Positions 12,801-23,299 of a stretch of DNA of 64,000 nt are shown here, piece after piece. Source of the stretch: Gordius sp. MW1 (lineage: Eukaryota > Nematomorpha > Gordioida > Gordea > Gordiidae); assembly GCA_964036665.1 (NCBI GenBank), contig OZ038532.1:12480537-12544536 (forward strand). The letters are read 5' to 3'. Position numbers and translations under genes: made by a program. The notes beneath the pieces were generated by a model. The model was not told where the DNA came from. It did not search any database and saw only the letters and a list, made by a program, of their open reading frames with translations. How positions within the stretch are numbered: the stretch's first letter is position 1; each line of letters begins with the position of its first letter.

Positions 12801-15800
12801 ATATAAAACCAACATTGCTTGCCAATTATAATTTATATATACCAAAAAGCCTAATTAATAATATATAAATTAGATTATATATATTTCATTGTTCCTTATT
12901 TTAAAAATATCAGGCGGGAGGTGATTTTTTATAAAATTACGATTAGGGTTTTAACGTTTTATATACAAATTTGACTGGGAAAATAAAAAATAAAAAAACA
13001 TGAAATTCAATATTATAATAAGACAAAACCAAATAAAAAATATAGGTCTTCTAAAATCTTATTCTTGCAAACGTCTCCTGGGAGATATTTTTTACTATAA
13101 AAACGGTTTATCATTTAAAAATTCTAGCTCAGTCATATTTAATTAAATACATAAACACAACTTAATTTATATTTTGTAAATATCAAATAGATTTTTGTGA
13201 ATGTAATATAGATTAAACCATTTCAACATTATATCTTTTTAGAGTCAAATTACCTCTAAAAAGGTGAAATATATGATATTTTACAAAACTATCATTTAAA
13301 TTTACAGAGATTGAATAAAAAAGCACTGCTTTTTAAGTCGTAATATTCAAATGTCAATTACACGCGACCTCAAGAGGCAACAGTGTTTAATAGATTAGAT
13401 ATTTACTCAAAAATATCTAATAATTTTTTTTTACCATATTAAAAAATCGTATCACCTCACAGCAAATATTGTGGAATTAAATTAAATCAGGCTTAAGTTT
13501 AAAAAATAGACCAAAGTAAGCAAATCATAAAAAATCATAACATACAGCATAAATTATGTTGTGAGTATGGAGTTATAAAATGCGCTTAGGTTCCTATATA
13601 ACTTAGGTTAATTATGTTAACCAAGACGCTTTCAATCATTTAATTTGCCTTGATTCCAATGCGAAAACGAATTGCTAAAAAATTTATTTTAGTTTAAAAG
13701 GTGTAAACAGATTAAGTTTAGGAAAGTTTTTGAGGTAAATACATAATTTTGGTTTTTCAATAGGCTATATCAAAGAACTGTGGTTGAATATATTTTAGTG
13801 TTATTAAAAGTGACGTGGTTTAAAATGATTTGTATTTGCTAGGGTCTAATCTCAAACGCTTTTAAAGTCGTATGAAGCTTATTAAATGACAAAATAGTAG
13901 ACCTAGTAGATTATTATAGCAAAATAATTGATTTTCAGTATCGAGCAATAGCTCATGATACTCGGGGGCCAATAAGTTATTAAAATCTTGATTTATTAGC
14001 TAAATATTTTAAAGAAGTTAAATTTTTAATTCCTTTAATTACCAAACTTAAGGAAATTAAATTTTAATTCTTTAAATGATGATAAACTAGGACTGCATGT
14101 AGTTACAACCATAACGTATATATACTTAAAAGTAAATAAAATACTAGAAACTAGTCTGTCGCAATTTCGAAACACAAGAAAATTTTTCTTAATACAAAAT
14201 CAATTATAAAGATACTGTTACAAAACTTCACAAAGGATGTTTCTAAAATGTTTAAAGCTGTTAATTAATACAATATACTCAACAATTGATTTAATTGTTT
14301 TTTCTACTTTCCTTTCAAGTTAATTATAGGTACCTCGCATAAATAAGTTTAAATCTTAAGGCTAATTGCAGGAAATATTTGGGGACAATATATTGAACTT
14401 ATAATGCAACAAAATTCCCCAACAACACTTCCATGTAATGAGACCCTAATTTCTAGAAATACCAAAATAGATGAGAGTACGCAGACTGGGGGTTCTGGTG
14501 TAATGTATCCGCTTAGAAAAACGAGATCTTACAATTTTTTGGGAAAGAAAACTAATTCGAATGGAAATAATTGTTATATTGTAGATATGAAAGATGCCCA
14601 AAGTTTTGAATCCTTTAAACATTTGCTTAAAAGTTACTTTCAAAATTCGTTATTTAATAGATTCAAAGTGATTGCTTGCATTTTTACGAATGTTTATATA
14701 GTGCTCAATAAATATACATATTGATCTTTAAGTATCACTTTTAATATACAGGATGCAACATTAGCCTACAATGATGATGCAGACAAGTCATATACCTATG
14801 ATTATGTAAGTCTTGTACAAAGAGATTTGTTATTAATAACAATTGTTTTTTTAATTTAAGTGAAAGGCTTTTCTTATAAACATTTTTGCAGAATTTACCA
14901 AAAGTATTGTGGATTTCATTAATTTAGGGGTATGCTTATGATACCAGTTTATACGGTTCGGACACCTCAGCCTACAACAATGACCCTTATTATAATTACG
15001 ATTATGGAGAATACTATGACGATTATGATAGCCAATATGCATATGATACGGTAAAATGTTTCTAAGATACAATCAACTTATATCATATTGATTTTAATAA
15101 TAATTTGTACACCAAATAAAGTTATTTTAAATTATTTTAACATATCTTTAATATATTGTATATCAAAATTATAGGATTACAACTATGCTTATGGTGACGA
15201 AGATAGTAAAAGCGGGGCCTATAGTTATGATAATAATACCTATTATGATTATAATTATAATGATTATTATGGTGGTGACTATTCGGATTATTATGCTGGT
15301 ATATATTTTCAATGATGTAATTAAAAATAGGTCATATTTTTAAAAATCATCTCTTTTTACCCTATTTAAATTAATTTATTGTAGTTAGTATAGAGCCAAA
15401 AAAATTGTTAATTATTTCATAAAAACTAGCTAAATATATTAACAATCGATTTTAAATATAATATTATTTTCTAAAGGTGACTCAAACACCTATGGGACTG
15501 ATTATGGAAGTAATTACGGGGGAGAGTACTCCACATATGATTCTTCGGCATATGATGCAAACGCCCCTACCGCTGATTCAGCCTATTACGACAGTTATGG
15601 AACAGGGGCGGGCGCTGATAGCAGTTATTATGATGCAAATAGCTCTTCTTATGGACAGACCTCTACAGGGGCAGATGGCACTTATTATGATGGCTCATCA
15701 GCCTATGGGACAGGAGCTGATCCTAGCACTACAAATTATGATGGCTCATCAGCCTATGGAACAGGAGCTGATCCTAGCACTACATATTATGACGGTGGAT

Positions 15801-16033
15801 CCACTTATGGGACTGGTGCCAGCACCAATGATTACGGCAGTTCAGCTACAAGTGGTAAAGATGATTACTCTACTGCTCAAAATGCATCAAGTACCTACGA
15901 AGGTAATATTCATCATTAGATTGTACTATATACATACAACATAATTAGCTTAGCGAAAGTTATTCGTATTAAATTTATTATTAAAAAATACTAATTGTCT
16001 TATTTTTTTTTATTAGAACCAAAAACAAAATAG
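4623..16033 (+). CDS. Transmembrane cadherin with Tyr/Asp/Gly/Ser-rich cytoplasmic tail
   Basis: This is a calcium-dependent adhesion-type receptor, assembled from exons 4623-4934, 5009-5201, 6086-6294, 6488-6646, 7188-7355, 7744-7855, 7897-8096, 8193-8486, 8624-8732, 9506-9682, 9730-9825, 10824-11027, 11078-11287, 12410-12570, 14371-14667, 14752-14805, 14928-15050, 15175-15298, 15477-15902 and 16017-16033. The exons total 3645 bp with matching phases at every junction, giving 1214 residues plus a stop. Cadherin evidence includes DKNDNSPIF, DADSGINGKITY, AIDPD, DSKTGEIKTNDKLDAE and DVNDNPPEF. One membrane helix follows (GIIVLIVLFLVSLVFIVGYV). The cytoplasmic part shows no beta-catenin-binding region that I can see, so it is not a classical cadherin. 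The first coding exon is missing. No ortholog is recognised. Introns are AT-rich, and one holds a 197-bp MITE. Confidence 0.85.
7474..7670. mobile_element. 197-bp hAT-like MITE in a cadherin intron
   Basis: It has terminal inverted repeats of about 35 bp starting TAGAGTTGTTAAATTGC and ending in the inverse CAACTCTA. It is flanked by a perfect 8-bp duplication, ATAGTAAT, at 7466-7473 and 7671-7678. The long near-perfect repeats and intact duplication suggest a fairly young insertion. It has no coding capacity. It lies in the intron between exons 7188-7355 and 7744-7855. Confidence 0.85.
8733..9505. other. Cadherin intron with G-rich repeat debris
   Basis: It holds a GGCTAGGGGGGGGGG run near 8910-8950 and a patch at 9240-9310 with GGGCCCG and GGCCCGAGCC blocks. 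These look like fragments of the same MITE families found elsewhere in the window. No clean ends or duplications are seen. Confidence 0.35.
10824..11027 (+). CDS. Cadherin transmembrane exon
   Basis: It encodes a juxtamembrane stretch (NPDPAVYESSVPSG), a helix of about 22 hydrophobic residues, and a stop-transfer run (YYKKKKEKG) followed by five alanines. The order fixes a type I topology, with everything downstream cytoplasmic. The acceptor CAG is at 10821-10823 and the donor is AAAG/GTAAAT. It follows a 1-kb AT-rich intron (9826-10823) with no other feature. Confidence 0.85.
11078..12570 (+). CDS. Cadherin cytoplasmic exons: Lys/Thr-rich then Pro-rich
   Basis: Exon 11078-11287 is Lys, Thr, Asp and Pro rich (KTKESLTDKSATKDG). 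Exon 12410-12570 is Pro and Ala rich, with PKAPLPPQIPVIAPVP and PPPGGPPPDAK. These proline runs could bind SH3, WW or EVH1 domains, which is inference. The phases join correctly to the neighbouring exons. The flanking introns (11288-12409 and 12571-14370) are AT-rich and show nothing else. Confidence 0.7.
14371..14667 (+). CDS. Cadherin cytoplasmic exon, unique sequence
   Basis: It encodes 99 residues with no recognised domain, including NEDLIS-like polar sequence and RKTRSYNFLGKK. The acceptor GCAG is at 14367-14370. The donor AAA/GTGATT is weaker than the others here, so the exact 3' edge is less certain. Phase 0 at both ends fits exons 12410-12570 and 14752-14805. Confidence 0.65.
14752..16033 (+). 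CDS. Tyr/Asp/Gly/Ser-rich low-complexity C-terminal tail
   Basis: Five exons (14752-14805, 14928-15050, 15175-15298, 15477-15902, 16017-16033) encode about 250 residues made almost wholly of Y, D, G, S, A, N and T. Examples are YDYGEYYDDYDSQYAYDT and YYDYNYNDYYGGDYSDYYA. The protein ends EPKTK and a TAG stop. Being cytoplasmic, this is a long disordered, tyrosine-rich segment. Similar composition occurs in extracellular sticky proteins and in phase-separating proteins. Which applies, or whether the tyrosines are phosphorylated, cannot be told from sequence. Confidence 0.75.
15683..15784 (+). repeat. 51-bp coding tandem repeat
   Basis: Two near-identical 51-bp units (15683-15733, 15734-15784) encode YDGSSAYGTGADPSTT. 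A third, diverged unit follows (YDGGSTYGTGAST). The repeat is a multiple of three, so copy-number change would keep the frame. This suggests recent expansion of the tail. Confidence 0.85.
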
Positions 16034-16448
16034 AATATGAACGTCAATCAAAAACCGAAAACCTCATTTATCGCTCAATTAATGTTGAATAGTTAAAATT
16101 TAATGCTTATTTAATGTTCTTTCCTAATGTTAATTTTAATTCACAATTTTATGAAGTCGAATCATTCAAAAAAATAATATTTGTAAATAGGGCAACGTAA
16201 CTTATGTAATCATAACATTTTATCAAGCAATTTTGCATCTCTAAAGTTTAATATTTTTTATTATTTCAATCTATGTAGATTCTTACAGAGACTAGTAAAC
16301 AGTTAATATATAAATTAGATATTTATTTATAAACAAATATTTTTGAAGAAATCTTGGCAAGTATTTTTTACCATACAAATCACTTAATTTGTAGTTGATT
16401 AAAATATGCAAGCACGTATATTAGTCAGCTGTAATTTATATTTCAGGC

Positions 16449-16454
16449 AATAAA
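16449..16454 (+). promoter_or_regulatory. Candidate poly(A) signal of the cadherin gene
   Basis: AATAAA lies about 415 bp after the stop codon, in GCAATAAAATC. It is the best-placed canonical hexamer, but AT-rich sequence gives such matches by chance. Confidence 0.35.
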
Positions 16455-17070
16455 ATCTCTAAAACAGTTCCTTAATTTTAATGCTTTAGTGACTAACTAT
16501 ATTGAAATTCAAATTTAAATATATGACTTTTGGTTATATTAATATTATAAAGCAATTCAAAATGTTCAGCACTAAAGATAGAATTCAATCTTATAACCAT
16601 AAATTGCATAGCCTTTTATAGTTTAAATAATCAAAATTAATTATTTTAACTTCATTTTTGTCTTTAATCAATTTTATGTGGAGGGGTGTCAATAAAACGT
16701 GTGAATAAAACACGCTGGAACTATTACTATTGTTCTTGTTTAAGAAATGCACAATATCCTTATATTAACCGCAAAACATCTAAAAATTCTTAGATAAATA
16801 AATTGATATTATAAGCAGGGTTTCTTTCAGGGGGGAGGGGGGGTTTCAAATGCCCCCCCGGGGAGTTTTGATTGAAGAAAGCATGATTCAAGAACTCAAG
16901 TTCCATCATGAAGTAATAAATTATATTAATAAGCTAAATTGAAATTCAATAAATTATTTTAATTTGTCAATAAAAAAAATATAAAATTGGCGAAATTAAA
17001 TTTTTTTTACAAATCAGGTGGTAATCATTCATAAACATAAATATATTTTGAATTGCATGTTTGGAAATGA

Positions 17071-17369
17071 CCAATGTTACACGATCCAAATTCTTGTACT
17101 GTATAAGCGATCTGACATTCCATTTTCTTATTCGATCCAAAAAATAACAAAGCGCCGTTCGCATTCGGAAAAACACAAATCGTAAGAAATAAACAAAATT
17201 TCTTACTCACGTTTTCATATTGTGATTTCGGTCTCGCAAGGGCAGGTTTTGTAGGGTTAGGGTTAAGTCATTTAGGTTCAAGATACATAATTACTTTTTT
17301 TGGATCGAATAAGAAAATGGAATGTCAGATCGCTTATACAGTACAAGAATTTGGATCGTGTAACATTGG
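17071..17369. repeat. Perfect 74-bp inverted repeat inside the hAT element
   Basis: Arms 17071-17144 and 17296-17369 are exact reverse complements with a 151-bp spacer. The right arm, read forward, gives NKKMECQIAYTVQEFGSCN, which looks like transposase 5' coding sequence. The left arm would then be an inverted duplicate of it. Confidence 0.9.
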
Positions 17370-17879
17370 CCTTTGGAAATCATAAAAGAACTCTTTTACA
17401 CTACTTTAGTAAAAAGGAAAAGCCTAATAAAAAAGATGGTAAATATGATTTAATTTGGAACAATTTTAATTATGCAACAGGTGAAGATGTGAATAATTGT
17501 TCTGTAGAAAAAACTCTGGTTTGTTCCATTTAATGTTATAATGAAAAGGATGGTATTTATATTTATATTGGTCATTTTAAATGTATATTAATATTAACTA
17601 ATGATAATTTGCTTGCAAGTTGCAAGCATATAAAAAAGATCTTTTTTGCTTAATAAATTTATGTATTATGAAAAGGTCAGGATAATTCTGTGGAGAAACT
17701 GGTTTATTCCATAGATTGTCAAAATGAAAAAGATGGTATTTACATTTATACACACAAAATAATGTTTATAACTAATAATAATAGCTTCCAGCAGTGAAAT
17801 TAACAATAACATGAACTCTGAAAGAGGCAAGAAAGATTAGATTTTAAGTATTATATATATTTTCATGTTTTAGGTCAAG

Positions 17880-20041
17880 ATGAAAATTGTAATTCTGCTG
17901 GAGTGGGGAAAACTGTCTCTTCTTTTTTTTATGATAAAAATGCTGGTAATTAAAATTATGCAAGTTGTTTTTATTTTATTAATTTATATTGATAAAGATG
18001 AATGTATTGGCAGCTCTACTAATTGCTCAGTCTCTGAAAGTGAAAAGCATGGGAAAAATGTAAAACTTAAACCATCATATAAATTTATGATTTCATGGAC
18101 ATCTAAATACAAATGGCTAATTTTTGATGAAGCCTTAGGTGGGGCTTTATGCTCTGTCTGTTCTATTTACAACAAAAACGATTTATTTATTCAACAAAAA
18201 ACAAAGGGTGTGTTCATTAATGTCCCGTTTACAAATTACAGAAAAGCGACAGGAGAAAGAGGAAAGCTTTTAAAACATGAACGATCTGAATACCATAGAA
18301 AGGCAATGGCCTTTGAAAATATGCGCCATAAACACCAGCCGGTTCATGCTATCCTTAATCATCAATCTGATGCTGAAATTGCGGAAAATAAGCAAGCTTT
18401 CAAAATATTGATGAAAAGTCTATACTTCCTAATCAAGGAAGATGTTTCCTATACAACGAAATATGAAACCATTATAAAAAATTTGATGGCCCCCTGCATT
18501 TCAGACTTAGCAAAATGGTTAAATAAACGAAGTGAACGTTCTACATATTGTAGTAAAGATACCGCCAACGAGTTATTGCAATCAATGGGCGAGGTTCTTG
18601 ATAAAATAATAATTGCAGAACTTAAAGGCAAAGATTTTTCTTTAATGGCAGATGAATCAACCAATATTGCCAACCAATCCGAACTTTCGATATGTGTTAG
18701 GTATGTCTCTGAGGGTGCGATTATAGAAAAGTTTTTGTGTATAGTCCCCCTTTTAAACACTTGTTCGGATACATTTTTTAATTGTATTGAAAACCAAATT
18801 AATAAAAGGGGCCTCTCTCTATATAACATTGTTGCTTGTGGATTTGATGGGGCCGCAAACTTTTCAGGCTGTATTTCTGGAGTACACAAACTGATTTCTA
18901 AAAAAATTGGGAGAGATGTCCTTTACATTCATTGCAGAGCCCATGTCTTATCTCTTGCAGTTACAAGTGCAAGAAATAAATTTCCTTATGTCAAAAGATT
19001 TTTTTTTATCGTGAATGACATATATAAACTCTTCCATCAGTCACCTAAAAGAGAAAATATTTTTCATGAAATCCAACAGATCTTGGAAGAACCTTTCTCA
19101 AGATTCCCCAGCCTACCGATATACGTTGGCTCAGTCATTACAATACTCTAAACGCCATTAAAAGAGCTTATGGGTCTATAATGATGACCTGTGAACATCT
19201 CCATAAAGATGGGGCAGATTTAGCCTCCTTAGCAGGAGGCATACTCCTTGAAATGCGGAAATCCAGCTTCTTATTGACGCTTTGTTTGTTAGTTGATATA
19301 TTGGGTTCCGTATCTCAATTAAGCAAATGTCTACAAAAAGCTGACCTACCAGTGGAATCCCTTCCGTCATTAATAACGTCAGTAACGTCTCATTTAGAAT
19401 CCATTTATGACAATATAGTAGGACTTGAAAATAATGATTTTTTTATAAATTATTATGCCTTAATGACAAAAGTATCACTGAAATGTGACATTAGTGAAAA
19501 TAAAGCCTGCAAAGAATCTCTGGGAAAGTTTACTAAGACTGTTATATCTGAAATTAATAATAGGTTCAATAAATCTGCAGTTGAGCTTATTTCAGGATGC
19601 TCATTTTTCCAGAGTTTTGAAAGGCTCCAACAGATCCGAGAATCTGACGTAAAAATGATGTGTCGTCATTTTCACGACCTTGACGAAGAATATCTTTATG
19701 CCGACATAAAATCATTCAAATTTCTTGCAGCTACTTTGAATGGACCAGAATCAGAAACACCTTTAAAATTTATTCAAAAATGCAATTTGGGGTATGAAGA
19801 GTTGAAACGGTTCGGTGCCAAACTAATGACAATACCTTTGTCAACGGCGACTGTTGAAAGGTCCTTTAGTGCAATGAACCGAATTATGGTTGCATTAAGA
19901 GACAGGCTAGGGGAGATATCTTTAGACCACTGTATGAGAATATCTATAGAAGGGGCTGACCTGCCTACTGAAGAATATCTAGATATGGCGATAAAGGAGT
20001 ATGCCTTTAAAAAACAAAGAAGAATTCGGTTACTTTCTTAA
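17880..20041 (+). pseudogene. hAT transposase broken by one frameshift
   Basis: Frame 17880-19151 continues in another frame through 19181-20041. The switch is near 19095-19105, where IRWLSHYNTL would read through in the second frame. N-terminal part: a TTF/BED-like zinc-binding region (CSVC with later H-rich KHERSEYH). Catalytic core: MADESTN (first Asp), ACGFDGAANFSG (second Asp) and the CRAHVLSLA motif. C-terminal hAT dimerisation region: PLSTATVERSFSAMNRI, with the third acidic residue. The layout resembles the ZNF862/KIAA1586-like animal hAT lineage, an assignment by motif memory only. The rest of the frame is open, so the copy decayed recently or the frameshift is a sequence error. Further 5' coding sequence may lie at 17296-17880, where short duplicated frames occur. 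Confidence 0.88.
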
Positions 20042-20441
20042 AAGAACACTTGCCCGTTAAAATATTACATGTAGAACATGTATTTATTCAATGATTATGC
20101 GTGTATGTATCTATTTATATATCACTTATATCACCAATAAAAATCAGTAAATATTATACAAAATGGTTTAGAAATTAAAAAAAATTTTACCCCCCCCCCC
20201 GGAAATTGAAAATACACCCCCGGAGCATTTTTTCTGAAAGAAACCCTGATTATAAGTTATGAGTCATGTAATTATATATATAAGATAAATAAAAATAAGT
20301 TGTTTTTAATACGAGTGGGAAAAAATAAGAAATAACCCAAGGACAAAAATAAAAAATGTTAAACCCATACAGAAATTTATAATTTTTAGGGCTAATGCCT
20401 TCTTATTTTTCTTCTATAAAGTTTTTCTTAATGTCTAAACT

Positions 20442-20609
20442 CATGGGCGTACGCGAGGGGGGGGGGACAGCCCCCCCCCCCCTAATTTACAAAAAAAAAT
20501 TTAAATGCAAAAACATTGAAAAATTAAAAAAATTATGTTTTGCCCCCCTCTAAAGAACTTTTAAACGTTTTGCCCCCCCCCCCTAATTCACAACCTTGGT
20601 ATGCCCATG
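20442..20609. mobile_element. CATGGGCGTA-type MITE
   Basis: The ends CATGGGCGTA and TATGCCCATG are inverted, with long G and C runs inside. The flanks TCTAAACT and TCTAAACA agree at 7 of 8 bases, consistent with a decayed 8-bp target duplication. It belongs to the same family as 50260-50405. Confidence 0.7.
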
Positions 20610-23299
20610 TCTAAACAACTTTGTTTATATATTCTAAGTGAATAATAAATACACTTGCTTTTTTCCTGCGTAATGATATATCGGCCTTAATCTATTTCGG
20701 CTCTGTTGGGATTATATAAAAACTTGGTGATTATATAAGCAAATAACTCATTGTTTTTTAACATGCCAGAATTGAAGTATTCTGGTCTTTGTTTCAAATA
20801 CGGCAGCAAATTAGATTAGGTACAGGAAAGGAACAATTTCATTATAGAAAAAATTAAGTTACTAGCCTTATTCTAAATTCTAGCTTAAACATCAAATTTG
20901 TCCCCATGTTCAACTAACCAAAAAATTATAGATATGGACGTTAAAAAAATTATGAGCTAATGCGAATTTGATGAATGTGCAGTTAGTTAGTTATATGTGG
21001 AAAAACTACTCGGAGGAGTTTGGCAACCAAGCATAACAAACAGCTATAGGAAAAAATAGCATAATAATTCAGGAACTGGCCTAGTTATCAACATTCTATC
21101 TTCGTTGATCTAAAGCATACAATAAAATAAATCATAAAATAAAAATTTAAAGCAGGGTAGTGCTCTATTTGGTCGCTACTTAAAAAAAGTAGTGCGCCCT
21201 AGAACTCCACGTATTTAAAAAGTCAGGTCCTTTAGTTCCCACCATTCAAACATTGTAGCGGTCGTAGCATAGTGCCTGTATAAATTTTTAAAGCTTAATT
21301 TCAGAAGTATATATGAGGATTATAACATAGTCAGGTTTACACTATTTCTTATATATATCGAAATTTGTTTAATTGACAAAGTTGGAAAGTATATTTATAT
21401 ATATCAGTTAATAAATGTATATATAAATCACTATACGAAGCTATATATGATTAAAGTGAGCATATAAAACGTTATAAAAATGAGCTATATGTACCAAAAC
21501 TAATTAGCGATATATTGGTATTGGTGATTGCAAACTATATTTGAATGTTCCTAATGATAAGATGAACGAGTGGTGCGAGACGATTTATTAATTAATACGT
21601 TCCTTGTTATTCACTTTGGGTGAAGCCAGAACATTCGATTTGGTTAGGCTAATATGATCACTTCCGCCTTTTTCCAAATTTTTCTAACTAAAGAGTCTTT
21701 TAATGCTAGTATTTTGTAATGCATTAGGCTAGCAGGCTAAATACTGGCTAAATACTGTTATGATAATTCCTATTACCGCTAAGGAATAAATGAAAATAAT
21801 TTGGTGGACAACTCTTCACGATGATTCGAATGGAGTTTAATTTTAGTGGTTTTGTCATCATGTCCAAATCTTGGGCGGTGGCAGTTATTTGAATGTGTTA
21901 TATTCACAAGATATCTCGCCGATGTCCAACAAAGATTTTCATGCCATGAAGGAGAGACATGCGCATACTGCCTTCGGCAGATCAATGTCTAAATCTTTTT
22001 GATCCCGAAATTAAGTACTTTATCTCGCCTTGAAGCGTAGATATTAATAAATTAAATCATTTTGCAATTCCATTAATTTCCTTACAAAATAATATAGATT
22101 CATTATAAAGTTTTATATATAGCATATACGCTTCAGTGAAGTTCATAAAAATTAATATGGTGTGGATGGTACTGAAACAACAATCGAGAAAATGTTGCAA
22201 TCATGCAAAATTGGATCTGAATTAGCTTTATATTTTTCAAAGGTGACAGCAAGTTTTCATAAAATTTTATATCCGGTACCGATATGTAAATGAATTCCAA
22301 TTCGTTAAAACCAAACAAAATATCCTTGTTCAAGGGCAGGCTTTGTATAATCAAGAATGAAGTACTTAAGCTTTTTTAACCCTTTAAAAGTGTAGGTTCA
22401 AATTTTGCAGTTTGAATAATAAAACGGTGAGATTTATTAAATTTTCCAAAAACATCATTGTTGCGCAGCGTTTCGACTGAGTCCATTATCATATATAGGT
22501 AGGTCAACATTTTTAATTATTTAATCGCTGCAGATGGCTCCCAATTTAAGTCCTTGTCTGAAAAACGTGGTTCTATATCATCATCTTGGTCAAGGTATTT
22601 TCCAACCCATTAAATGAGTCATCGATGATAGCTTTAAAGGATCTATCTTTAAAAAAATTTCTAACTGACCTTTATAAACGTTAGAACGCAGTGAAATGAA
22701 GTTTACAGGACATATGACTAAAATTTTAAATCTTATGCCTTCGTTTTTAATGACAAGTAAATTTGATTTTACCATTTACAATGGTGCAATTATAATATAT
22801 CACAAACACAGTGGCATAGAACGAAACAAGTTGTTAAAATCACTAATTGTTTAAGCACCGTCCCAGATAATTTTCTAATACATATAAAAGTTTTGTTTAT
22901 ATATTACCTGATAAATGAATATAAACAATATCTTTTTGGTCAAAAAGTGTAATAGGGGGGGGGGGGGGGTTGCGGATTTTAGGCAATAAATATAGCTATT
23001 TAGATTAAATTAGCTATAAAATTTAAGAGTAGTCTGCTTCCAATTTTAATGAACGTCTTTACAAGAATCAAGATTAACACCCAAAAACAAGTGGAAGAAA
23101 TATAAGAATTTTCGGGATATATAATAGATTAAACCGATTTATGATTGACCGATTTTTAATTTATAAGGTAGTTTATTGGTTGCAATCTTAAATTATTAAT
23201 TACTTGATCTCGTTACAGATCATATTTAAGCCAAGATTTTCAAGTTTAAATAAATTATATAGCATGCTGTTCACAATCAAATAGTGAAAATTGAATGGA
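20610..23299. other. AT-rich intergenic sequence, no gene recognised
   Basis: Short open frames at 21779-21985, 22133-22354 and 22590-22775 (- strand) have no recognisable motifs or splice context. A G15-16 run lies at about 22955. I see no transposon ends with a target duplication here. Confidence 0.45.

Larger units (their letters stand above)
16816..20248 (+). mobile_element. 3.4-kb hAT transposon with transposase
   Basis: Ends CAGGGTTTCTTTCAG and CTGAAAGAAACCCTG form a perfect 15-bp inverted pair. They are flanked by a perfect 8-bp duplication, ATTATAAG (16808-16815 and 20249-20256). Inside the ends are poly-G and poly-C blocks. The 8-bp duplication, CAGGG ends and transposase motifs define the hAT superfamily. 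The element sits between the cadherin 3' end and a MITE at 20442. Confidence 0.93.

Noticed and set aside
15477-15944. 155-codon Met/Leu-rich frame starting MTQTPMGL
   Set aside because: It is the wrong frame of exon 15477-15902. The spliced frame gives the Tyr/Gly/Ser tail and joins both neighbours in phase.
17248-17266. Telomere-like GGGTTAGGGTTA
   Set aside because: Only about two units inside a transposon. Short TAACCC matches at 43120 are equally trivial.
18449-18889. 146-codon open frame on the - strand
   Set aside because: It lies opposite the conserved core of the hAT transposase and has no motif of its own.
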